Assembly: GCA_013361065.1 (NCBI GenBank)
Contig: JABWAK010000002.1
Span: 66,273-98,601 of the forward strand
Reading direction: 5' to 3'
Length of the DNA: 32,329 bases
Origin: Bacteroidota bacterium
Lineage (GTDB): Bacteria; Bacteroidota; Ignavibacteria; UBA10030; UBA8401
Of the stretch, positions 23,419 to 30,434 are shown one piece after another. Made by a program: the position numbers and the translations under genes. Position 1 is the stretch's first letter, and each line of letters opens with the position of its first letter. Below the pieces are notes generated by a model. It had not been told where the DNA came from and made no database searches. It saw nothing but the letters and a program-made list of their open reading frames with translations.

Positions 23419-24548
23419 TGCCCGGTATGAAACACATCGCATCGATCCTTTTCATCATGACCACGGCGGTCACGGCACAATCGGTGACCACCGTGATCGG
23501 CAACTCGCTCTTCAATGACGGACTCGCGCTGGATGCCGGGGGGAACATCTATGCGGCACGGTATCCCGGCTCGACCGTTGTGAAGATCACGCCGCAGGGA
23601 ACCCTGACAACGTTTGCGAAGGGGTTCTTTGATCCCAACGGCATCGCGTTCGCACCCAACGGCGACCTGTATGTGCCGAATGCGGCCGGCGGAACGATCA
23701 GCAGGGTCGCACCGGACGGTGCAGTATCAACGGCCGTGACCATCACCGATCCGAGCACCATCCTCTTCGAGCAGGATGGCAGCATGCTGGTGGCACACAG
23801 CACACTGAACAAGATCTCGCGCATCGATACGGCGAAGAATGTCACCACACTCCTGTCAAGCAGTCCGCTGAACGGTCCGATCGGACTCGCCCGCGATACG
23901 GCCGGACTGTTGTACATTGCGAATTTCACGGATGGGAAAGTGTTCCGACACCACGGCGGGGACAGTCTTGAACTGATCGCCGATATCCCGGGAACGTTGG
24001 GATTCCTGGCCTCTTCACGGAATACACTCTTCGCCACCGGATTCCAGCAATGCCGCATCTATCGCATCTCATTGAACGGCGGTCCGGTCACAGTGCTGGC
24101 CGGGAACGGCGGATTTGAGACGGTGGACGGATCATTCCTGCAGGCATCATTCGCACGGCCGAACGGTATTGCGATCACACCGTCCGGCGATACGATGTAC
24201 GTCTCCGATTACAGTTCCCGATCGCTTCGCCGGCTGACCGGATTCCACACCGTTACCGGGAATCCAAAACGGCAGTCCATCGTCCCGGCGTTTCGTTTGG
24301 AACAGAACTATCCGAATCCGTTCAATCCTTCCACTACCGTGTCGTTCAGTGTTCCATACCGGTCCCATGTGCGGTTGGAGATCTTTTCCATGCTCAGCGA
24401 ACGCGTGGCACGGCTGGTCGATGCTCCGATGGCAGCCGGTGAGCATTCCGTTCTGTTCGATGGTTCCGAACTGGCCAGCGGTATGTACCTGATCCGCATG
24501 ACGGTCGGCGCTGCGACCATAACGGTGAAAGCACAGCTGATCAAATAA
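23415..24548 (+). CDS. Secreted NHL/SMP-30-like beta-propeller with type IX sorting domain (copy 2)
   Basis: The protein has 377 residues and repeats the plan of the gene at 21794 nearly block for block: SVTTVIGNSLFNDGLALDA, DPNGIAFAPNGDLYVPNAAG, LNKISRIDTAKNVTTLL, SPLNGPIGLARDTAG, IAITPSGDTMYVSDYSSRSL and NYPNPFNPSTTVSFSV. It also ends in the same KAQLIK tail. The two are tandem paralogs. Differences cluster in the propeller loops and the linker before the sorting domain. The ATG at 23415 overlaps the SnoaL-like stop as ATGA; the later ATG 23427 would also fit a normal signal peptide. Confidence 0.9.
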   Translation: MMPGMKHIASILFIMTTAVTAQSVTTVIGNSLFNDGLALDAGGNIYAARYPGSTVVKITPQGTLTTFAKGFFDPNGIAFAPNGDLYVPNAAGGTISRVAPDGAVSTAVTITDPSTILFEQDGSMLVAHSTLNKISRIDTAKNVTTLLSSSPLNGPIGLARDTAGLLYIANFTDGKVFRHHGGDSLELIADIPGTLGFLASSRNTLFATGFQQCRIYRISLNGGPVTVLAGNGGFETVDGSFLQASFARPNGIAITPSGDTMYVSDYSSRSLRRLTGFHTVTGNPKRQSIVPAFRLEQNYPNPFNPSTTVSFSVPYRSHVRLEIFSMLSERVARLVDAPMAAGEHSVLFDGSELASGMYLIRMTVGAATITVKAQLIK

Positions 24549-24635
24549 CATCAGCCTTTCTGAAAAAAAATAGATCATATAACTATAAGTACTTGTGAAT
24601 CTTACAACAATGACCGTTACATATTTGGGGGACCT

Positions 24636-25688
24636 ATGAACAAAATTATCCTTCGCTCCATCATCAATAATTTCGTCGTTCTGATCATCGGTTCGTCGGT
24701 GTTGATGCATGCACAAGATCGGGATACCTCTTCCCTTCGCTCCTCTTCCATCCACGAGGTATTATTGTCCATTAACCAAACAATGCGGGACAATCTGTAT
24801 GATGCTTCCATCGTCCCGAGCACGGAATACCAGACGATAGAGAAAGGTCTTCTCGAGTTGTCGCTCAGTAGTTCGGATATGGAGTCATTTGTGAAAGGAT
24901 TCAATGACCTGTGGGCCCGCGGACCTTTCTCCCACGTGCGGCTTGTCCGGGCAAGGATGTCCGCTGAGATGACAGCACACTATCTCGATACAATGAGTGT
25001 GCCCGGCAATGGCGCATCGCTCAGATGGATGGATGATGTGGCGGTGCTGAATGTGTCGACCATGATGGGCCGGAATACGATCGATCAGATCACGGAAGCC
25101 TTCAAGGCGGTAACGGACAGAAAAGCGCGGGCTCTGATCATCGATCTGAGGAAGAATAGCGGCGGTGCGTTCGCCGTACGGCCGTTGGTGGGACATCTTC
25201 TCCAAAAGGATCTGGAAGCTGGGGTTTTTCTTTCGCGCCGCTGGACCGAACAGCACACCGCCCCGCCGGATGATGCCGCCGTCCGCTCTCTGCGGGCATG
25301 GGACGGATGGTCGATTCGTGCATTTTGGAATGATGTTCATGCGAATGGGGTTCTGCGTATCGTTTTTCCGCCGCTGAAGCCGCACTTTGATGGACCGGTC
25401 TACGTCCTGACCAGTCGAAAGACCGCCAGCGCCGCAGAACTTGCAGCGGATGCACTGCTCGCATCCGGCCGTGCTGTGGTGATCGGTGAGAGAACGTCGG
25501 GACAGATGCTGTCGCAGAAGATGTACGATATCCCCCACGGACTGCAGCTATCGCTGCCTGTCGCCGATTACTATGCGAAACATTCGGGACGGATCGAAGG
25601 CCGCGGCATCACTCCTTCGGTCATCGTGCCGTCCGACTCGGCAATGGCGAAAACCTTGGAGTTGATCAAGAAGAGATCCGAGAAGTGA
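24636..25688 (+). CDS. Secreted S41-family (tail-specific protease-like) peptidase
   Basis: The protein has 350 residues. The signal peptide ends LMHAQ near 27. The S41 core has 'ALIIDLRKNSGGAFAVRPL' (~167-185) and 'VYVLTSRKTASAAELAADALLASG' with S265 as the likely nucleophile, then VVIGERTSGQ. No PDZ domain is seen before the core, and the segment 40-125 is an N-terminal helical cap like that of Tricorn/IRBP-type members. The basic partner residue is not certain: the usual Lys a few turns after the Ser is not in place, although K295 in the next loop could serve. GGGGGA just upstream supports ATG 24636. Confidence 0.87.
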   Translation: MNKIILRSIINNFVVLIIGSSVLMHAQDRDTSSLRSSSIHEVLLSINQTMRDNLYDASIVPSTEYQTIEKGLLELSLSSSDMESFVKGFNDLWARGPFSHVRLVRARMSAEMTAHYLDTMSVPGNGASLRWMDDVAVLNVSTMMGRNTIDQITEAFKAVTDRKARALIIDLRKNSGGAFAVRPLVGHLLQKDLEAGVFLSRRWTEQHTAPPDDAAVRSLRAWDGWSIRAFWNDVHANGVLRIVFPPLKPHFDGPVYVLTSRKTASAAELAADALLASGRAVVIGERTSGQMLSQKMYDIPHGLQLSLPVADYYAKHSGRIEGRGITPSVIVPSDSAMAKTLELIKKRSEK

Positions 25689-25711
25689 TGGTGGCCGGTG
25701 CTGACGGAGCT

Positions 25712-26581
25712 TCAGTCGATCAGCCCCTTCAGCACCGCCATATTCTCCACATCCTCGTGCAGGTCGTCGCTCTTGGGCGTTTCGAGGATCTTCGGGATAT
25801 GAGCGAACCGTTCATCGTTCATCAGTAGACGGAATCCGGTGAGACCGATCGCCCCTTTGCCGATATGCTCGTGACGGTCCACGCGCGAGCCGAGTCCTTT
25901 CTTTGAATCATTCACATGGAACGCCGCAAGGCGGTCCAGCCCGATGATCTCATCGAACAGGATGAACGTTTCCTCGTATCCTTTCTCGGTGGCGATGTCA
26001 TATCCGGCAGCGAAGATGTGACAGGTATCGATGCAGACCGCCATCCGCTCCGGATGCTCCACGCCGTCGATGATGGCACGGAGATGTTCGAACCGGTGTC
26101 CGATGTTCGTCCCCTGCCCCGCCGTCGCTTCCAGCACGCTCTTCACCGCGAATCCTTTCGTTGCCTCGTGCGCGATGTTCAGACTCTCGCAGATCCCTTT
26201 GATCCCCTCCTCTTCCCCGCGTCCTAGATGGGAGCCGGGATGGAAGTTCAGCAGCGGGATGCCGAGCGCTTCGCACCGTTCCAGTTCGTCGATGAACGCC
26301 GCGCGGCTCTTCCGCAGGTTCTCCGGATCGACCGCACAGAGATTGATCAGATACGAATCGTGCGATACCACCGGCGCGATTCCTGCCGCAGCGATCTTCT
26401 CTTTATAGAGTGCGATCTCCTGCTCTGAGTTCGGTTTGCCTACCCATTGATTGGTGTTCTTGGTGAACACCTGCAATGCGGTGCATTGGATGGAAACAGC
26501 ACGATCTACTGCGGTATGGATCCCGCCGGCAATGGACATATGTGCCCCGAGCAACAATGGTTGTTTCTTTTTTACCGGCAT
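25712..26581 (-). CDS. nfo: Endonuclease IV (apurinic/apyrimidinic endonuclease)
   Basis: The protein has 289 residues. The TIM-barrel zinc-ligand motifs of endonuclease IV are all present: LLGAHMSIAGG (H14), LNFHPGSHLG, VLEATAGQGTNIGHRF, CIDTCHIFAAGYD, FHVNDSKKGLGSRVDRHEHIGKG and PKILETPK. This enzyme cuts the backbone 5' of abasic sites and repairs blocked 3' ends in base-excision repair. The start at ATG 26581 is fixed by GAGGGA just upstream; the longer frame to 26662 is discarded. It is the only minus-strand gene between the peptidase and the histidine kinase. Confidence 0.95.
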   Translation of the reverse strand: MPVKKKQPLLLGAHMSIAGGIHTAVDRAVSIQCTALQVFTKNTNQWVGKPNSEQEIALYKEKIAAAGIAPVVSHDSYLINLCAVDPENLRKSRAAFIDELERCEALGIPLLNFHPGSHLGRGEEEGIKGICESLNIAHEATKGFAVKSVLEATAGQGTNIGHRFEHLRAIIDGVEHPERMAVCIDTCHIFAAGYDIATEKGYEETFILFDEIIGLDRLAAFHVNDSKKGLGSRVDRHEHIGKGAIGLTGFRLLMNDERFAHIPKILETPKSDDLHEDVENMAVLKGLID

Positions 26582-26656
26582 GGTCCCTCGTTCTATTGAC
26601 TGATACGGTGATGGTTCATCTCTTCGTTTTAAATATCTATTCAACAAAACGTGGAG

Positions 26657-26747
26657 TGTCATCCCCGATTGCTCCTATCGGGGATCCAGTATACTGGATT
26701 CCGCTAAAAACATGTCCCTAAGGGACCCCTGCGGGGCAGGAATGACA
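26657..26747. repeat. Palindrome-rich intergenic element with TGTCAT ends
   Basis: A 91-base element begins TGTCATCCC and ends GGAATGACA, so its ends are inverted repeats. It contains four successive hairpins: CCCCGAT/ATCGGGG (26663-26683), the perfect palindrome ATCCAGTATACTGGAT (26684-26699), GTCCC/GGGAC (26714-26726) and CCCC/GGGG (26726-26736). It resembles the non-autonomous 'GTCATTCCxGC' intergenic repeats found in many bacteria. No transposase is nearby. Confidence 0.7.
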
Positions 26748-26770
26748 ATTGTTTTCTAGGATATGCAATA

Positions 26771-26798
26771 TTGGAATTGATTCTTGTAAGAATATAAC
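26771..26798 (+). promoter_or_regulatory. Candidate promoter for anmK
   Basis: TTGGAA (26771-26776), a 16-base spacer and TATAAC (26793-26798) lie about 50 bases before the anmK ATG, just after the palindromic element. This fits a sigma70-like promoter but is a match by eye only. Confidence 0.35.
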
Positions 26799-26846
26799 CA
26801 GTTTTTATTATATCTTCCCTGATATTCAAGGAACGCTCTCACGATC

Positions 26847-28034
26847 ATGACGCGCCTGGAACGGATCATCAGAAAGAAAGAACGGACGGTCATCGGCATC
26901 ATGTCCGGAACATCGGTCGACTCGGTCGACGCAGTGCTCGTGAAAGTGCGCGGCTCCGGACTGGACACGCGTTTCCGGCTGCTTGCATTCCATCGTCATG
27001 CCTACCCCGCCGGGTACCGCGATTTCGTCCTGAAGAATTCGCTGCCCGGCGCCGGGAGCGTCGACACCATTTCCACCATCAACGTCCTCTCCGCGCAATT
27101 CTTTGCGGACGCTGTGAAGGCGCTGCTCCGGAAGAGCGGTACGCCGGCATCGTCCGTGGACCTGATCGGCTCGCATGGACAAACGGTGCATCACCTGCCG
27201 CAGCCGGCGGCGATGTTCGGAAAGAAGGTCCGCTCCACACTGCAGCTGGCCGATCCTTCCGTCATTGCAAAACTGACCGGCATCATCACGGTGGGGAATT
27301 TCCGCGCCGGTGATATGGCGCTCGGCGGACAGGGAGCGCCGCTCGTACCATACTTCGATCTGCTGGCGTTCCGTTCCAAAAAACATCATCGAGCACTGCT
27401 GAATATCGGCGGCATTGCGAACATCACCCTGTTGAAGAAGAATGCCGCAGAAAAGGACCTTCTCGCACTGGATACCGGTCCGGGCAACATGGTGATCGAT
27501 GCACTCATGCAGCACTTCTACCGCCGCCCGTACGACAGGAACGGCAGCGTTGCTGCCTCCGGACGGATCATCCCTGCGCTGTTGACGGAGCTGGTGAAGC
27601 ATCCGTACTTCACCCGCCCGCTCCCCAAATCGACCGGGCGCGAGGAGTTCGGCAGTATGTTCGTCCGCCGCGTGCTGCACCGTGCGCGCGGTGCAAGAAA
27701 ACAGGATGTGATCGCAACGGTGACCGAACTGACGGCGCTCACGGTGTGGGACCAATTCAATCGATATCTTCGTCCTGCGTTGAAGAAGGCTCCGCTGCAG
27801 GAACTCATCGTCAGCGGCGGCGGTTCGTACAACCATGCGCTGATGGACTCACTGCGCCGCTGTTTTGCACCGGCGCTCATCATGCACAGCGACGAACTCG
27901 GCGTCCCGTCCGACGCGAAAGAGGCGCTCTGCTTTGCGCTCCTGGCGAACGACACGGTGAGCGGTGTTCCGTCCAACCTTCCGTCCGTCACCGGCGCGAA
28001 GAGCCGGACGGTCCTGGGAGTGATCGCGCAATAA
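26847..28034 (+). CDS. anmK: Anhydro-N-acetylmuramic acid kinase
   Basis: The protein has 395 residues. Family motifs are clear: GIMSGTSVDSVDAVLV (17-32, phosphate loop), LIGSHGQTVHHLP, VGNFRAGDMALGGQGAPLVPYFD, ALLNIGGIANITLL, LALDTGPGNMVIDALM and ELIVSGGGSYNHALM. AnmK phosphorylates and opens 1,6-anhydro-MurNAc to MurNAc-6-phosphate, so the cell recovers wall sugars during peptidoglycan recycling. The next gene in the pathway, murQ, is not adjacent. The ATG at 26847 has AAGGA ~13 bases upstream, a little far. Length and order are normal for the family. Confidence 0.95.
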   Translation: MTRLERIIRKKERTVIGIMSGTSVDSVDAVLVKVRGSGLDTRFRLLAFHRHAYPAGYRDFVLKNSLPGAGSVDTISTINVLSAQFFADAVKALLRKSGTPASSVDLIGSHGQTVHHLPQPAAMFGKKVRSTLQLADPSVIAKLTGIITVGNFRAGDMALGGQGAPLVPYFDLLAFRSKKHHRALLNIGGIANITLLKKNAAEKDLLALDTGPGNMVIDALMQHFYRRPYDRNGSVAASGRIIPALLTELVKHPYFTRPLPKSTGREEFGSMFVRRVLHRARGARKQDVIATVTELTALTVWDQFNRYLRPALKKAPLQELIVSGGGSYNHALMDSLRRCFAPALIMHSDELGVPSDAKEALCFALLANDTVSGVPSNLPSVTGAKSRTVLGVIAQ

Positions 28035-28177
28035 TCAGGCCGACTTGTTCCACGGTCCGACAGGGATACCATCCTGACCGACACATACGGAGACAAGATC
28101 ACGTCCAACGCTCACCGGGGCGTTCACCATTTTTCAAAGGACGTTTTGCTAATTCTTTCATTGACTTCGGAGATATC

Positions 28178-28639
28178 ATGATTCGAAAGTATCAGCCTGC
28201 TGACTGTGATGAGATTGTGAATGTGTGGTCCCGTGCGTCCGCTGTTGCGCACCCATTCCTCAGTCAGGATTTCCTCACTGTTGAGCGATACAATATCCCC
28301 AATGTATATCTGCCCAATGCAGAAACGTGGGTTTGGTTGTCCGACGGGAAGGTCATCGGGTTCATCTCGCTTCTTGGGAATGAAGTCGGCGCCATCTTCA
28401 TCGACCCGACAGCCCATCGTTCCGGGATCGGACGGGCACTCATCCATCACGCACAGAACCTGCATGGAGACCTCGAGGTTGAAGTGTTCGAGAAGAACAT
28501 GTCGGGACGGGCGTTCTACGCTGCGATGGGTTTTATTCCTTTGCTTCAAAAGGTTCATGATCAGACAGGCTTCAATGTTCTGCGGCTTCGACGAGTTGCT
28601 GAGGATCCACAGCGTCTGAACAGTACCAAGCACCACTGA
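28178..28639 (+). CDS. GNAT-family N-acetyltransferase
   Basis: The protein has 153 residues. It starts MIRKYQPADCDEIVNVW, continues with WVWLSDGKVIGFISLLGNEVGAIFIDPTAHRSGIGRALI (motif A loop R81-R86) and ends with VFEKNMSGRAFYAAMGF (motif B). The layout resembles small acetyltransferases such as YjaB. The acceptor is unknown. GGAG lies five bases before ATG 28178, which fixes the start; the longer frame overlapping anmK is rejected. The 143-base gap after anmK contains no gene. Confidence 0.9.
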   Translation: MIRKYQPADCDEIVNVWSRASAVAHPFLSQDFLTVERYNIPNVYLPNAETWVWLSDGKVIGFISLLGNEVGAIFIDPTAHRSGIGRALIHHAQNLHGDLEVEVFEKNMSGRAFYAAMGFIPLLQKVHDQTGFNVLRLRRVAEDPQRLNSTKHH

Positions 28640-28654
28640 GTTTGGATGGCCGGG

Positions 28655-28708
28655 ACGGTGAGCGTCACCAATAGTTTGACCGGGTTATGCTCCCGGGTGA
28701 CGCTCACC
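28655..28708. repeat. Inverted-repeat element, copy 1 (upstream of histidine kinase)
   Basis: Arms GGTGAGCGTCACC (28657-28669) and GGTGACGCTCACC (28696-28708) are perfect reverse complements, and each arm is itself a GGTGA/TCACC palindrome around GCG or CGC. The 26-base centre includes a CCGGG/CCCGG stem with loop TTATGCT. It lies 50 bases before the kinase ATG. Confidence 0.75.
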
Positions 28709-28757
28709 TGCTCAATCGAAGTATCGCACTTTCAACAACATCAACACGGGGGAACAG

Positions 28758-30305
28758 ATGCTCAAGAATCTATCGCTGCCGGTGAAGACGTCGCTGATCT
28801 TCTTCCCGCTCTTCTTCGGAGCGGTCGCGGTCATTTCGTACTTCAACTACAGCGCCACCCAGGAACAGATGATGCTCCAGGTGCAGAACGCTTCCACCGC
28901 CCAGGCCAACACCATCAAAGAAGCACTGGTGAACATGATGGTGACCAACGAGAGTGTGGATGACAGCTACCTGAAGAAGGTCAGTTCCTCCGGCGACATC
29001 CGGGATATCCACATCCTCTTCCGGCTGGACAGTCTGCACTTCGATGAGGAGTTCCTGGAGGATGATGAGCGGCGCACACGTCTGATCCGCCGCGAGGTGG
29101 AGGTGTGGGACATGAACAAGAGTTTCGGTCCGGAAGTGTTCCACACGAAGGAACCGCAATGGTTCCTGGCGTGCAAGAAGAAACTGCATGAAACAAAGGT
29201 CATTTCGGACCTGGCGAAGGATAAGCCGGCGATCCTGCAGGAGTGCGAGGAGATGCAGGCGCTCATCCCGTTCGTGGCGGAGAAGAAATGTCAGCAATGC
29301 CATAATGTGGAACTGGGAAGCGTCCTCGGCGCGGCCGTGATGACCGTCCCGCTCGCCGAGACCGCCTCACATCTGGAGGCAAATGCGCTCCGTTCCCTCT
29401 ATGTCTTCCTCGGTTTCCTGGTCCTTTCCCTGGTGCTGAATGTGGTGGTCTTCCGCCGCTTCGTGGAAAATCCGCTGCAGCGGCTGATCGGCATCACCGA
29501 TGCCATCGGCAGCGGGAAGATACCGGAGAAGAAAGCGAAGGACGGATTCGACAATGATGAGATCGGCAAGCTTGCTTCCGCGTTCGACCAGATGCAGGAG
29601 AATCTGCAGCGGGTGCAGAAGGAGTTGCTGAAGAACGAGCGTCTCTCCGCCGTGGGACAGATGGCCAGTTCCATCGTCCACGATTTTCGGACGCCGATGA
29701 CCTCCATCTCCCTGATCGCCGATTTCATGAAACGGCACGAGACCATGGACCCGGAGCAGCGCGCGAAGAAGTTCGAACAATTGCACGGCGCCATCCGCCG
29801 CATGGACGATATGATGCAGGAACTGCTCGACTTCTCCAAAGGGAGCTTCCAGCTGAACCTGGTGCAGTGCACCGGCGAGGAGCTGGCGGAAGCGCTGCTG
29901 CTGGATTATGAACCGCACTTCAAGGAATCATCCATCCGCTTTGCCGTGAGCAACCGGTCGGCCGGTCCGCTCACGCTGGACAAGGAGCGCATCCGCCGCG
30001 CGGTGAACAACCTGATCAACAACGCGGAAGATGCAATGCCGGACGGCGGCATGATCAGCGTCCTGCTGGAGAACACCGGGAACGATCTGCGCATCACGGT
30101 GGAGGATACCGGCACCGGTATCCCGGCCGAGATCAGGGAACACCTCTTCGAACCGTTCGTCACGCACGGGAAGAAGAACGGCACCGGACTCGGACTGACC
30201 GTGGTGAAGAAAGCCGTGGACCATCACCGCGGCACCGTGACCGTCGTGTCTGAGCCGGGGAAGGGAACAACCTTTACCATCACGATCCCGCGCACCACAG
30301 TATAA
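28758..30305 (+). CDS. Sensor histidine kinase with periplasmic CxxCH heme-binding domain
   Basis: The protein has 515 residues. TM helix 1 (~10-30) and TM helix 2 (~211-233) bracket a ~180-residue periplasmic domain that contains EKKCQQCHN (C178, C181, H182), a c-type heme attachment site of the DUF3365/Tll0287 kind. A HAMP segment (~234-290) follows. The dimerisation helix carries the phospho-acceptor H308 in SSIVHDFRTPMTSI, and the ATPase domain has NNLINNAEDAM, DTGTGIP and GTGLGL boxes. It probably senses redox state, oxygen or NO through the heme. The H-box reads H-D-F-R-T-P instead of the usual H-E-(L/F)-R-(T/N)-P. No response regulator lies beside it in the window. GGGGGAA precedes the ATG. 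Confidence 0.92.
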   Translation: MLKNLSLPVKTSLIFFPLFFGAVAVISYFNYSATQEQMMLQVQNASTAQANTIKEALVNMMVTNESVDDSYLKKVSSSGDIRDIHILFRLDSLHFDEEFLEDDERRTRLIRREVEVWDMNKSFGPEVFHTKEPQWFLACKKKLHETKVISDLAKDKPAILQECEEMQALIPFVAEKKCQQCHNVELGSVLGAAVMTVPLAETASHLEANALRSLYVFLGFLVLSLVLNVVVFRRFVENPLQRLIGITDAIGSGKIPEKKAKDGFDNDEIGKLASAFDQMQENLQRVQKELLKNERLSAVGQMASSIVHDFRTPMTSISLIADFMKRHETMDPEQRAKKFEQLHGAIRRMDDMMQELLDFSKGSFQLNLVQCTGEELAEALLLDYEPHFKESSIRFAVSNRSAGPLTLDKERIRRAVNNLINNAEDAMPDGGMISVLLENTGNDLRITVEDTGTGIPAEIREHLFEPFVTHGKKNGTGLGLTVVKKAVDHHRGTVTVVSEPGKGTTFTITIPRTTV

Positions 30306-30322
30306 ACTAAAATCATCAGCAG

Positions 30323-30373
30323 ACGGTGAGCGTCACCACTTGCGGTTGCATAACCAGGGGTGACGCTCACCGT
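30323..30373. repeat. Inverted-repeat element, copy 2 (downstream of histidine kinase)
   Basis: Arms ACGGTGAGCGTCACC (30323-30337) and GGTGACGCTCACCGT (30359-30373) form a perfect 15-bp stem, the same arm sequence as at 28655. The centre differs but includes GGTT/AACC around GCAT. It begins 18 bases after the kinase stop. Confidence 0.75.
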
Positions 30374-30378
30374 TAAAC

Positions 30379-30410
30379 ACACAAGAAGGGGCTTTCGCCC
30401 CTTCTTGTGT
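30379..30410. terminator. Bidirectional terminator between convergent genes
   Basis: A 14-bp stem, ACACAAGAAGGGGC/GCCCCTTCTTGTGT, with a TTTC loop is followed by TTTCT on the plus strand. It separates the plus-strand kinase from the minus-strand secreted protein. Confidence 0.75.
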
Positions 30411-30434
30411 TTCTACCTTAACCGATCATATCCG

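Noticed and set aside
26657-26747. CRISPR repeat or IS remnant
   Set aside because: There is only one unit, no spacers, and no transposase or cas gene in the window; a palindromic intergenic repeat fits better.
26826-27836. Long minus-strand frame of 336 codons
   Set aside because: It is antisense to anmK, whose motifs are unambiguous; the frame is an Arg-rich shadow.
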